Source: Archangiaceae bacterium
GTDB lineage: Bacteria > Myxococcota > Myxococcia > Myxococcales > Myxococcaceae
Length of the DNA: 64,000 bases
Reading direction: 5' to 3'
Assembly: GCA_016714225.1 (NCBI GenBank)
Contig: JADJNS010000026.1
Span: 62,001 to 126,000 of the forward strand
The notes beneath the pieces were generated by a model. That model searched no databases and was not told where the DNA came from. It saw nothing but the letters and a program-made list of their open reading frames with translations. The position numbers were made by a program, and so were the translations under genes. Positions 20,649 to 28,974 of this stretch are shown here, piece after piece (within the stretch, counting starts at the first letter, position 1; every line of letters starts with the position of its first letter).

Positions 20649-21772
20649 GCCGCGCCCGCCGGCACGCGCAGCTCGCACTCGAAGCCGCCGCCCTGCCGCT
20701 CGCGCACCTGGAAGTCGCCGCGCGACCCCCAGGTCAGCGCCACCCGCTCGCGTACGCTGCTCAAGCCGACGCGGTTGCCCTGACGTCTCGAGCCGCCCGG
20801 CCCCACGCCGTCGTCCGCCACGGTGAGCACCACCGTGGCGCCGTCGCGGCGCGCGCGAACGCACACTTCTCCGCCCGCCTCGCGGCTCGACAGCCCGTGC
20901 AGCACCGCGTTCTCGACCAGCGGCTGCAGCAAGAGGGGAGGCATCGCCAGCGCATGGAGGTCGGCGTCGACCTCGATGCGCGAGCGAAGGCGGTCGCCGA
21001 AGCGGGCCTGCTCGACGTCGAGGTAGTCGCGCACCGCCTCGAGCTCTTCGCCCAGGGTGACCGACGCCCGCTTCCCCGCCGAGATGGCGTACTGCAGCAC
21101 TCCGCTCAGCCGCTCGAGGGTGGCCTCGGCGAGCCTGGGCTCAGGCTGAATCAGGCCCGCCACCACGTTGAGGCTGTTGAAGAGGAAGTGCGGGTTCATC
21201 TGCGCCTGCAGCGCGGCGAGCCGGCTGCGCAGCGCGTGCTCTTCGCTCGCCGCGGTGAGGTCGACCTGCAGCTGGTGGCGCTCGGCCAGCGCCGAGTCGA
21301 GCCGCGCGCCGATGAGGTACGCGGCGGTGAGCACGACCGCGCCGAAGAAGACGAACAGCGAGAGGTGCGCGTCGATGCGGTGGCCGGCCCGCACCAGCAG
21401 CGGAGCGAGCGCGGCGAGGCCCAGCACCACCGCCGCCTGGCCGACCGCCACCACCAGCGCCAGCGCGGCGCGGCGGGGCAGGCGCGCGAGCAGCCGCGGT
21501 GCCGCGAAGCGCACCCACAGGTGCAGCGACCCTCCCAGCAGCAGGGTGGTCAGCCACGTGGCCAGCAGGCACCGCGCCGAGTGCGCCGCCGAGACCTCGG
21601 CGCTCTCGAGCGGCGTGGTGAGCAGCGAGAGCACCGGTGGCACCAGCGCCAGCACCCCCAGCGCGCGCGTCGAGAGAAACGGTGCCGCCGGCCGGGCCGG
21701 GCGCGATGGGGTGGGGGCGAGCAGCAGCACGGGGTACCCGAGGTGGTACCCGACCTCTCTACGCCGGTTCAA
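20645..21772 (-). CDS. LytS-type membrane sensor histidine kinase
   Basis: 375 residues. Four or so hydrophobic helices in residues 35-155 and no periplasmic domain. Then the His_kinase motif QMNPHFLFNSL with H195, and a GHKL ATPase domain (VENAVLHGL near 265, VADDGVGPGG near 320, GLSSVRERV). This is the arrangement of LytS/YehU-type kinases paired with LytTR regulators. The signal is probably sensed within the membrane. It is divergent from the beta-barrel-like genes, with 125 bases between the starts. Confidence 0.9.
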   Translation of the reverse strand: MNRRREVGYHLGYPVLLLAPTPSRPARPAAPFLSTRALGVLALVPPVLSLLTTPLESAEVSAAHSARCLLATWLTTLLLGGSLHLWVRFAAPRLLARLPRRAALALVVAVGQAAVVLGLAALAPLLVRAGHRIDAHLSLFVFFGAVVLTAAYLIGARLDSALAERHQLQVDLTAASEEHALRSRLAALQAQMNPHFLFNSLNVVAGLIQPEPRLAEATLERLSGVLQYAISAGKRASVTLGEELEAVRDYLDVEQARFGDRLRSRIEVDADLHALAMPPLLLQPLVENAVLHGLSSREAGGEVCVRARRDGATVVLTVADDGVGPGGSRRQGNRVGLSSVRERVALTWGSRGDFQVRERQGGGFECELRVPAGAA

Positions 21773-21897
21773 CCCGGCCCGCCGTTCGTCGCCCCCGAGT
21801 GACCGCCCGTCACCCCGCCGCGCCGAAGGTCGCGCCGTCGCGGCCGGCCATCGGCGCGCAGGCCCGGGTCGAACCCTCCGCGGGCAATGTGGAGGGC

Positions 21898-22479
21898 ATG
21901 AAGACCAAACGCCTCGTCCTCTTCGTCTCGATCTTCCTCGCTGCGCTGGCCCATGCCGACGAGGGCCGGCGGCTCGGCGTCTTTGCGAGCACCGGGGTGC
22001 TCGCCAACACCGGCGGCCTCGGCGGCGCGCTGAATGCGGGCCTGCGCTTTGCTCCGGCGCGTCACCTCGCGCTCGGCTTCGACCTCGGCTACGGGCTCAT
22101 CGACACCGTCACCTCGGCGCAAGACCGGTGGTGGCTGGTTCCCACCGTCGCGGCGGTGCTGCCGCTCGAGGGGCTGCGGCTCGAGCTCGGCGCCGGCCTG
22201 GGCCTCGCCACCGCGTCGGGCTACCGCAGCTGGGCCGGCTTTCGGGCCGCCCCGTTCGACCCCGCCTGGGCCTTTCAGCTGGTGCCCGCGGCCCGCGCTC
22301 ACTTCACCGTCTCGGTGCCGCTGAACGCCAGGGTCGAGGTGTTCGGCCGCGCCGAGCTGGGGTCGCTCTTGCTGGGCGGCAACCGCATCGGCCTGCGCGA
22401 CGGGCGCAACCCCGAGCCGCAGCTCCACGACACCACCTGGGCGCAGCTCGCGCTCGGCGTGCAGCTCGGGGTGCTGTGA
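21898..22479 (+). CDS. Exported beta-barrel-like protein (first of a tandem pair)
   Basis: 193 residues from the ATG at 21898, with GGAGG immediately upstream. A signal peptide ends near AHA-DEG (residue 20). The mature part alternates aromatic and small residues in strands (LALGFDLGYGLID, LELGAGLGLATASGYRSW, ending QLALGVQLGVL), as in small outer-membrane barrels. It is paralogous to the next gene, sharing QDRWWL and ALGFD/AVGFDGGY segments in register. It may be regulated by the divergent two-component pair. Function unknown. Confidence 0.65.
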   Translation: MKTKRLVLFVSIFLAALAHADEGRRLGVFASTGVLANTGGLGGALNAGLRFAPARHLALGFDLGYGLIDTVTSAQDRWWLVPTVAAVLPLEGLRLELGAGLGLATASGYRSWAGFRAAPFDPAWAFQLVPAARAHFTVSVPLNARVEVFGRAELGSLLLGGNRIGLRDGRNPEPQLHDTTWAQLALGVQLGVL

Positions 22480-23033
22480 TGCCCGCGCTGTTGCTCATGG
22501 CGGCGCTCGCGGTGCCCGAGCACGAGGCGCGTCGTGAGCTGGGCCTCTTCGTCGGCACCGGCGTGCTGGCTACCCCGCAGGGCGTCGGCGGCCCCGCCCA
22601 GCTCGGGGTGCGCCTTCAGCTCGCGCGGCACTTCGCGGTCGGCTTCGACGGCGGCTACGCGCTCATCTCCGCCTCTCCGCACCTGCAAGACCGCTGGTGG
22701 CTGATGCCGGCGCTGGCGGTGGTGGTGCCGCTGGGGCGCCTCGAGCTCGACCTCGGCGCCGGCGTGGGTCTGGGCACCTCGTCGGCGTTCGGCTCGTGGG
22801 ACGCCTTCGCCCACGACCGCAACGCCTGGGAGCTCGGCTTCTACCCGGCGGTGCGCGTGCACGCGGTGGCCAGCTTCCCTCTCACCGCGCGCCTCGAGGT
22901 CTACCTGCGCGCGGAAGCGGCCGCGCTGGTGACCGGCACTCCCATCGGCTCGCGCGAGGGCGACGTCATCGCCAACTTCGCCAGCACCGCCTGGCTGAAC
23001 GGTGGCGCGGGCGTGCTGGTACGGCTGTTCTGA
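22479..23033 (+). CDS. Exported beta-barrel-like protein (second of a tandem pair)
   Basis: 184 residues. The ATG overlaps the stop of the previous gene by one base (TGATG), so the two are coupled. A short hydrophobic N-terminus (MPALLLMAALAVPEHEA) is followed by a barrel-like body aligned with its neighbour along its length: FVGTGVLATPQGVGG against FASTGVLANTGGLGG, and LQDRWWLMPALAVVVPL against AQDRWWLVPTVAAVLPL. It arose by tandem duplication. The C-terminus LRLF-type aromatic (VLVRLF) fits an outer-membrane insertion signal. Confidence 0.65.
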   Translation: MPALLLMAALAVPEHEARRELGLFVGTGVLATPQGVGGPAQLGVRLQLARHFAVGFDGGYALISASPHLQDRWWLMPALAVVVPLGRLELDLGAGVGLGTSSAFGSWDAFAHDRNAWELGFYPAVRVHAVASFPLTARLEVYLRAEAAALVTGTPIGSREGDVIANFASTAWLNGGAGVLVRLF

Positions 23034-23117
23034 AGAGGGCGCTCTCGCGCGCCTGGCTGACCGCAAGCGAGACTGCGGCGGCGTGTGACTTGGGCGTGAA
23101 CAGCGGCGCGGTCGGGG

Positions 23118-25034
23118 TCAGGGCGTGTACCAGACCGGTGAGCTCCACACCCGCTCGCGGCCGGTGCGGCGGGTGGTGGCCGCGGTGCACGCGGCCGGGC
23201 GCTGCGCCACCGGCAGCGACGCGCAGTCGAAGCCCCGGCTGGTGCAGGTCGGGTTCTGGAATACGCGCACGTAGTAGGCAGCCGGCTGGTTCACGTTGAA
23301 CGAGGGGTCGCTCCATACCGTGCACAGGCTGGTCTGCCCGCTGCCGCTGGTGGCGCAGGTGTCGGGGTCGGCGGCAGCGCCGCTGCCCTTGTTTCCCGCG
23401 ACGTCGAACACGTCTTCGTACGTCTTCTGGGTGGCCGGGTCGTACCAGACCTTCACCACCTGGGCGTACTGCAGGTCGACGTTGGGGTGGCCGACCGGCC
23501 CCGGGTCTTTGAGCGCCGAGATGACGAGCATGGCGGGGCCGCCACCCGCTGGGCGGGCGCGCAGTTCGGCGCCCATCGGCACGCCCGCTGCGTACCCGCG
23601 CGTGGCGAGGTCGGCCTGCGCGCACAGGTTCGCGGGCAGACCCCACCCGCCGAACACCCGCAGCGCGATGCGCGGGCCGCTGCTCGCGTAGACCTCGCGG
23701 CGGTGCAGCGCCTCGAAGATAGACTCGCGCCGGTTCTCGTCGGCCCAGGCGGCCACCAGGCCGCCGCCGCTCTGGCGAATGAAGTTCTGCGTGCCGTCGA
23801 CCCGGGTGTGCACATCGCCGTCGCGAGTGCCCGCCTGCCCCTGGTACTGAAACTCGTCGGTGTTGCCCGGCGTGGCGTTGTGCGTGTCGGTCGAGCCGAT
23901 GATGCCCAGCTGCAGCGGGTTCACGCCCACCGTGGCGCCGAGCTCGAGCCCACGCCTGAGCGCGTCGCGAACGTAGCTGCCGTAGGTGCAGTATTGATTG
24001 TTGGGGGTGGCGTTGCAGTCGACGTCGAACTCCTGCTCGTAGTTGCACTCGGGGTCACTGGCGCCGAGCACCCCGACCTGGCACTCCGAGTTGCCCTTGT
24101 GCTGGTAGACCTCGGTGACCTTCTCGTACCGCGCGCGCTGCCGCGCGTCGGCCGGGCTGATGCCGCTGGGGATGTTGAAGATGATGCCGTTGCGGCTGAA
24201 GTTCGAGTTGTGCGGAATCGTCAGCGCCGCGCACCCGTTGCCCGCGTTGGTGCAGCCGGTGTCGAGCGTGTTCCACAGCGCGGTGGGGGTGGTGTGCACC
24301 GCGGCGCTCACCGGCAGGTTGGGCACCTGGTCGTTCTTGAAGACCACGTTGCGGTGGTACCAGTTGCCCGAGACGTTGCCCGACCACTCGAAGCCGACGA
24401 TCGAGCTGAAGCTGCAGGCCGTGGTGGCGTCGTTCGCCGCCGCCGCCGCCGCCTGGGTGCGGTTCCACGAGCTCGTCGCGCTGCCTCCGCCCAGGGTCGA
24501 CTGGTCGAGCATCTCGGCGTGGTCGGTCACCGCCACGAAGTCGAGCCTGCGCGCGATGGTCGCGCTGCGCGGCTGACCGTTGATGGGCGCGAGCGCGATG
24601 GTCTGCCCCTTGGCGAACGCGTACGCCTGCGCCGGCCCCGACGGTGTGCCGAAGTTGAAGGCGTCGTGCGAGAAGCCGGTGTGCACGTGAATGTCGCCCC
24701 ACAGCAGATTCTTGGTGGCCGGGTCGTAGTGCGTGCAGTGCGCGCTGCTACCGCCGCTACCGCCGCTGCTTCCACCGCCGCTGCTTCCACCGCCGCTGCT
24801 TCCACCGCCGCTGCTTCCACCGCCGCTGCTTCCACCCGCGGTGCCGGCGCCCGAGCCACCGGTGCCTCCGGCGGTCGAGCCGCCCGCCTCGCCGCCGCCT
24901 CCGCCTCCGTCGCCGCCTCCACCGCTCGAGCCGCCTGCCCGACCTCCGCCGGTCGAGCCTGCATCGGTGACCGCCGGGTCACCCGAGCAGCCGAGGAAGC
25001 ACAGCATCACGCCAGACCAGAGAAGAGACTTCAC
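23118..25034 (-). CDS. DUF3604 lipoprotein (PHP-like metal-dependent domain)
   Basis: 638 residues from a GTG at 25034; a GTG 6 bases earlier overlaps the HupE stop and is possible too. Lipobox CFLGC at about residue 15, then about 90 residues of Gly/Ser/Thr linker containing a 15-bp tandem repeat. The DUF3604 domain follows: GDIHVHTGFSHDAF and a downstream VTDHAEM, the histidine motifs of PHP-type metal centres, then IGFEWSGN. The C-terminal part (GRERVWSSPVWYTP) completes the domain. Members are predicted metal-dependent hydrolases. The gene ends a minus-strand operon with PpiC and HupE proteins. Confidence 0.85.
   Translation of the reverse strand: MKSLLWSGVMLCFLGCSGDPAVTDAGSTGGGRAGGSSGGGGDGGGGGGEAGGSTAGGTGGSGAGTAGGSSGGGSSGGGSSGGGSSGGGSSGGSGGSSAHCTHYDPATKNLLWGDIHVHTGFSHDAFNFGTPSGPAQAYAFAKGQTIALAPINGQPRSATIARRLDFVAVTDHAEMLDQSTLGGGSATSSWNRTQAAAAAANDATTACSFSSIVGFEWSGNVSGNWYHRNVVFKNDQVPNLPVSAAVHTTPTALWNTLDTGCTNAGNGCAALTIPHNSNFSRNGIIFNIPSGISPADARQRARYEKVTEVYQHKGNSECQVGVLGASDPECNYEQEFDVDCNATPNNQYCTYGSYVRDALRRGLELGATVGVNPLQLGIIGSTDTHNATPGNTDEFQYQGQAGTRDGDVHTRVDGTQNFIRQSGGGLVAAWADENRRESIFEALHRREVYASSGPRIALRVFGGWGLPANLCAQADLATRGYAAGVPMGAELRARPAGGGPAMLVISALKDPGPVGHPNVDLQYAQVVKVWYDPATQKTYEDVFDVAGNKGSGAAADPDTCATSGSGQTSLCTVWSDPSFNVNQPAAYYVRVFQNPTCTSRGFDCASLPVAQRPAACTAATTRRTGRERVWSSPVWYTP
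24761..24835. repeat. 15-bp tandem repeat, five copies
   Basis: The unit CGCCGCTGCTTCCAC is repeated five times exactly (starts 24761, 24776, 24791, 24806, 24821). On the coding strand it encodes the GGGSS linker repeat of the DUF3604 lipoprotein. Copy number is likely to vary between strains by slippage in steps of five residues without a frameshift. Confidence 0.9.
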
Positions 25035-25036
25035 GA

Positions 25037-26011
25037 TCACGCTCCGTTGAAGCTGAGGAGAACTGCGCAGCGTTCGAAGAACCACACCTCGGCGACGGTG
25101 CCGATGACGTAGGCGAGCGGCCTGGGCGCCGTGCGCGCGAGGCGGGGGGCGGCGCGCCGCACCGCGAGACCCACCCCCAGCGCCGCGAGCACCACCCCGA
25201 CCTGGCCCACCTCGACGCCCAGGTTGAAGCCGAGCAGCGCCAGCGGCACATCGGCCGCGGGCAGGCCGATTTCCCCCAGGGCCCCGGCGAAGCCGATGCC
25301 GTGAATCAGCCCGAAGCCGAAGGCCATCGCCCACGGCCAGCGCTGGGTGGCGGTCGGTTCGGCGCCGTCGGGGCGGCTGAGCTCGGCGGCGAGGAAGACG
25401 ATGCTCAGCGCGATGACCACCTCACCCGCGAGCGCGGGGAAGTGCACCACCCCCAGCGAGGCCAGCGCGAGGGTGAGGCTGTGCGCCGCGGTGAAGGCGG
25501 TGATGGCGGCGAGCAGCTTTCTCCGCGCGCGCACCAACATCACCATGCCCAGCACGAAGAGCAGGTGGTCGGCGCCGCCCAGAATGTGGGTGATGCCCAG
25601 GCCCAGGTAGTCGCGCAGCGTGGCGACCCGCGACCGGGTGGCCGGCACGGTGACGGCCGGCCGGGCGGCGTCGAGCACCCTCAGCACGCTCTGCGAGTCG
25701 GGCCGCTCGAGGCGCAAGAGCACCTCGAGGCCGGCGCGGTGCTCGAGGCCGTCGATGGCCACCGTCTCTCCGCTCAGCCCTGCCGCGCCGCAGTCGACGC
25801 TGTAGTGCTGGCGCTCTCCCAGCCCGTCCGAGCTGCGCAGCACCTCGGTGCGCCGCACGCAGCGGGCAGGCAGGCGCGGGCTCACCTCGGCGGCGGTGTC
25901 GGCCGCGGCGCGCCACAGCACCTCGACCGTGCCTCCCTCACGCTCGCGCAGCTCGAGCAGCGACGGGTCGAGGCCGTGGCCCAGCACCAGCAGCGCGAGC
26001 GCGGGCTGCAT
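25037..26011 (-). CDS. HupE/UreJ-family membrane protein
   Basis: 324 residues. A hydrophobic N-terminus and an extracytoplasmic part of about 130 residues precede six or seven helices carrying the family motifs: GITHILGGADHLLFVLG near 143, TAFTAAHSLTLALASLG near 175, EVVIALSIVFLAAE, FGFGLIHGIGFAGAL and LGFNLGVEVGQVGVV. HupE/UreJ proteins are linked to nickel uptake, but this longer, broadly distributed subfamily has no proven substrate and no hydrogenase or urease genes are nearby. The start touches the stop of the PpiC gene (TGATG). Confidence 0.87.
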   Translation of the reverse strand: MQPALALLVLGHGLDPSLLELREREGGTVEVLWRAAADTAAEVSPRLPARCVRRTEVLRSSDGLGERQHYSVDCGAAGLSGETVAIDGLEHRAGLEVLLRLERPDSQSVLRVLDAARPAVTVPATRSRVATLRDYLGLGITHILGGADHLLFVLGMVMLVRARRKLLAAITAFTAAHSLTLALASLGVVHFPALAGEVVIALSIVFLAAELSRPDGAEPTATQRWPWAMAFGFGLIHGIGFAGALGEIGLPAADVPLALLGFNLGVEVGQVGVVLAALGVGLAVRRAAPRLARTAPRPLAYVIGTVAEVWFFERCAVLLSFNGA

Positions 26012-26877
26012 CAGCGCGACTCTTCGCTGGCCAGCTGCGGAGCGAGCAGCGCGGCTCCCGCCGGTTGCCCGCCCACTCGGTACTTCTTGCGCAGGTCGGC
26101 GATCAGCGCGAGCCGCGCTTGCTGGCGGCGCTCTTCGGTGAGGTCTCCGCTCACCGTCGCCAGCACGTCGTCGAGCGAGGCCTGCTGGGCGGGCGCGCGC
26201 TCATCGACGCGGAGCAGGTGGTAGCCGAACGCCGACTGCACCGGGCCGACCCAGGTTCCCTGCGGCGCGTCGAGCGCGGCCTGGGCGACGCCCGGCCCGA
26301 GCTGAGAGGTGAGCTCGTCGCGCGAGCGGCCCTTGAGCTCGGCGCCCAGCACGAACGGGTCGGCCTCGACCGCCTCACCGCGCTGCAGCCTCACGAGTGC
26401 CCTCTCGGCCGCGGCGCGCGCGTCGGGCCGCCGGTCGGCGAAGAACACCTGGTGCAGCCAGATGCGCTCGGGGCGCAGGTAGCGGCCCTGGTGCGCGGCG
26501 AGATACGCGGCGAGCTCTGCGCGGGTGGGGGCGGCGCCGGCGCGCAGATCCTCCGCGAAGAACTCCATCTTCTGCACGATGCGCCGGCGGACGATGGCGT
26601 CCGACCGGTCGAGGCCGAGGGCCACCCCCTCTTGAAAGAGCAGCTGCTCGTCGACGAGACGGTCTTCCAGCAGACGCAGCTCTTCGGGCGCCGGAGCGCG
26701 GCCCAGCTCGAGCGCGAGCTCAGCCTGGGCGGCGTTGATGGCTGCGACGTCGAGCCGGGGTGCACCCACAGGAGCGCCGCGCCGCCACAGGCCCTGTGCC
26801 GCGAAGATGAGGCCGCCCACGACGGCGAAGTGCAGCAGCGGCTCGCGCACGAGACGCTTCAACGTGACGGTGGGCAT
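26011..26877 (-). CDS. Membrane-anchored PpiC-type peptidylprolyl isomerase
   Basis: 288 residues from the ATG at 26877. A membrane helix near residues 14-30 (LHFAVVGGLIFAAQGLW), a SurA-like helical region to about 145, and a parvulin core with LHQVFFADRRPDARAAAER near 140-160 and TWVGPVQSAFGYHLLRVDER near 210-230. It should face the periplasm and help fold or handle exported proteins. The arrangement PpiC - HupE - DUF3604, with overlaps at both joints, suggests a client relationship with one of the two downstream proteins. Confidence 0.83.
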   Translation of the reverse strand: MPTVTLKRLVREPLLHFAVVGGLIFAAQGLWRRGAPVGAPRLDVAAINAAQAELALELGRAPAPEELRLLEDRLVDEQLLFQEGVALGLDRSDAIVRRRIVQKMEFFAEDLRAGAAPTRAELAAYLAAHQGRYLRPERIWLHQVFFADRRPDARAAAERALVRLQRGEAVEADPFVLGAELKGRSRDELTSQLGPGVAQAALDAPQGTWVGPVQSAFGYHLLRVDERAPAQQASLDDVLATVSGDLTEERRQQARLALIADLRKKYRVGGQPAGAALLAPQLASEESR

Positions 26878-27168
26878 GTTCCCTCGGACCGCAAAATCGG
26901 GGCCGACCTCTAACGAGCCGAACCGTCGAATCAGCGGCACCTCGCAGGGCCGCGGGTGGTCGTCGCGTGCCGCGGCAGGTGTCTGCCCTGGGAGGACAGT
27001 GGAGCGCGCGTGACTGTCGCGCTGCCGCCTCGGTCGCGCCGCTCGAAGCTTCGAGCTCAGTCACCTGGCCGAGCGCCGGTCACGCGCGCACTTCAAGCGA
27101 GCCGCTCGACCCGAGCCTCGCCCGAAGGGGCCGGTCAGGTTCGTCGCAGGGGGGCGCCCTGAAGGTTC
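26878..27168. other. Intergenic region containing a 16-bp palindrome
   Basis: No gene fits local codon usage here. Bases 27041-27056 are a perfect 16-bp palindrome without spacer (GCTCGAAG/CTTCGAGC), about 165 bases upstream of the PpiC operon start; it could be an operator. The segment also separates the end of the gene at 27169 from the operon. Confidence 0.35.
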
Positions 27169-28275
27169 CTAGAGGAGCCCCACCTTGAAGAAGTGGTCTG
27201 CCCCGAGCGCCTCGAGGTCGCCGCCCTCTTGCTCGAGCCCCCGGCTGCACCGCTCGACCACCTCGCGCAGCGCATCAGACGGCCGCGGCTGCTCGCCGCT
27301 CGCCACCAGCACGTTGCACAGGTACGCCACCTCGCTCATCGCTTTTGCGAAGAGGGCGGGGCGGTCGCGCAGCGCGTTCAGCGCCTGTACGAACCGCGGC
27401 GCCGCTTCGCCCGACGGCAGCCTCGGCCGCCCGGGCACCACGCCCGCTTCTCCCAGGGCCTGAAGCAGCGCGGCCGAGGGGCCCGAGACCGGCGCTACGG
27501 GTGCGGCCTGCGCCGCCTGTCGCAGGTACTGCGCGGTCACGTAGTCGCGCGGGCCCACCGCCCGGTCGCGCCGCGCCGCGGCGAGAAACGCTCGCGCGTC
27601 CGAGGCTGCCACGAACCCTCGCTCTCCCCGCCGGTCGTCGCGGGCCCCATGCACGTCGGCGTCGAGCGAGGCTTCGGCGTTGAGCGCGTCGCGCAGGCTG
27701 CCCGCCTCGTCGATCAGCTCGGCGGTGAGCTGCGCGCACCGCGCCAGCACCCGCTCGAGCAGGGCGCCGTGGTCGCGATCGAGCGCCAGCAGGGCCGCGA
27801 ACACCGCGTCCCACCGGTCGGGGTGACGCGCGAGCAGTTGGTAGTTGCCCAGCTCGTCGCCCAGGCTGCTCGACAGCGCCTTCTCGGCGGCGCGGCTCGA
27901 GAGCCAGCGCGGCACGTCTTGCAGATCAGCCACCAGCACCAGCCGGTGCAGCGCCAGGGTGAGCAGGTCTTCGTCGAGCTCGGCGAGGCGCTGCGCGGCG
28001 AACGCGTCTCCACCCTCCAACATCACCTCGAGCCAGAGGTGGAACCGGTCGGAGTCGAGCCGGTCGCCGTCGGCGAAGAGGTCTTCATCGAGCATCGCCG
28101 CCACCTGCTCGGTGGTGGCCATCGCCACCAGCTCACCCGCATCTTCGAGGCCGATCTTCTCGACCAGCGCGCCGAGCGCAGCCGGCGGCAGCCCCTGCAC
28201 CGCCAGGGTGAGCTCGGGTGACTCGAGCACGCGCGCGAGCACCGCCGCCCCGCTCTTGGGGAGCAGCAGGCTCAC
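27169..28275 (-). CDS. Conserved hypothetical protein, DUF6178-like
   Basis: 368 residues, mostly helical, acidic, with no signal peptide or membrane segment. The N-terminal part (SPELTLAVQGLPPAALGALV, IGLEDAGELVAMATTEQV, LDEDLFADGDRLDSDRFHLW) follows the DUF6178 pattern known to me from Deltaproteobacteria; the function is unknown. The ATG overlaps the stop of the TetR gene by 4 bases, so both are translated from one message. The C-terminus ends HFFKVGLL; I cannot tell whether a fuller family member continues beyond this. Confidence 0.65.
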   Translation of the reverse strand: MSLLLPKSGAAVLARVLESPELTLAVQGLPPAALGALVEKIGLEDAGELVAMATTEQVAAMLDEDLFADGDRLDSDRFHLWLEVMLEGGDAFAAQRLAELDEDLLTLALHRLVLVADLQDVPRWLSSRAAEKALSSSLGDELGNYQLLARHPDRWDAVFAALLALDRDHGALLERVLARCAQLTAELIDEAGSLRDALNAEASLDADVHGARDDRRGERGFVAASDARAFLAAARRDRAVGPRDYVTAQYLRQAAQAAPVAPVSGPSAALLQALGEAGVVPGRPRLPSGEAAPRFVQALNALRDRPALFAKAMSEVAYLCNVLVASGEQPRPSDALREVVERCSRGLEQEGGDLEALGADHFFKVGLL

Positions 28276-28826
28276 GCGAGCAGCCTCTCGAGCCCGCCCA
28301 GGTGGTAGCGGGTCAGCTGCTCGATCGCGCCCCGCGCCTGGGCCTCTTCGGTGAACGCGGTGACGGCGCGCAGCGTCGAGACCAGCAGGTTGTCGTAGAG
28401 CTGCCCGAGCGCGAAGCGTAAGAGCGGGTCGGCGTCGTCGCGGCCGGTGGCCGAGAGCGCCAGGTGCACCAGGTGCTCGACCACCTGCGGTCGAATCTTC
28501 GCGTGCGAGCCGAGCAGCAGCACCGCGCGATCGCGGTGCGCGAAGGCGAAGGCCAGCAGCGCGTCGAGCGCCTCGGTGTGGCGCGGCGTGCCGTACGCGT
28601 CGACCCGGCGCTTCAGCATCGCCTCGACCTGCGCCACGAAAGACCGCGGCAGCACCGCCTCGTAGAGGGCCGCCTTCGAGGGGAAGTACCGGTACAGGTT
28701 GCCGGTGGCGGTGCCTGCGGCGCGCGCGATCTCGGGCATCGTGGCGGCGTCGAAGCCCTTGGCGCAGAACACCCGAGCCGCCGCGCTCAGCACCGCCTCT
28801 CTCACCGCTGCCTTGGGCCGCTGCAT
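28272..28826 (-). CDS. TetR-family transcriptional regulator
   Basis: 184 residues from the ATG at 28826. N-terminal helix-turn-helix 10-55 with the typical AARVFCAKGFDAATMPEIA and GTATGNLYRYFPSKAALYEAV. The C-terminal ligand domain carries EALDALLAFAFAHRDRAVLL. Just upstream, at 28830-28854, is a palindrome that is probably its operator. It is coupled to the DUF6178-like gene and lies divergent to the large protease-ATPase gene, so it may repress one or both. Confidence 0.9.
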   Translation of the reverse strand: MQRPKAAVREAVLSAAARVFCAKGFDAATMPEIARAAGTATGNLYRYFPSKAALYEAVLPRSFVAQVEAMLKRRVDAYGTPRHTEALDALLAFAFAHRDRAVLLLGSHAKIRPQVVEHLVHLALSATGRDDADPLLRFALGQLYDNLLVSTLRAVTAFTEEAQARGAIEQLTRYHLGGLERLLA

Positions 28827-28829
28827 CTC

Positions 28830-28854
28830 AAAAGCGAACGTATCATTCGCGTTT
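28830..28854. promoter_or_regulatory. Palindromic operator-like site for the TetR regulator
   Basis: The arms AAAAGCGAA (28830-28838) and TTCGCGTTT (28846-28854) match at 8 of 9 positions around a 7-base spacer; the inner five pairs are perfect. It sits 4 bases before the TetR start, in an AT-richer patch, the usual place for a TetR operator. Binding is inferred. Confidence 0.6.
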
Positions 28855-28974
28855 GAGCGCAACAAATCGCAGAAGTGTGCTGAGCGCTGACAACGCCCGT
28901 CGCGGTCGCCCAGTGAGCTCAACCGGTTACGGGCTCTGCGACAGCCCGCGGCGGGGCCTGTCGACCCGGTAGCC

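Noticed and set aside
24761..24835. Regular 15-bp repeats as a possible CRISPR
   Set aside because: Contiguous units without spacers; they encode a Gly/Ser linker of the lipoprotein.
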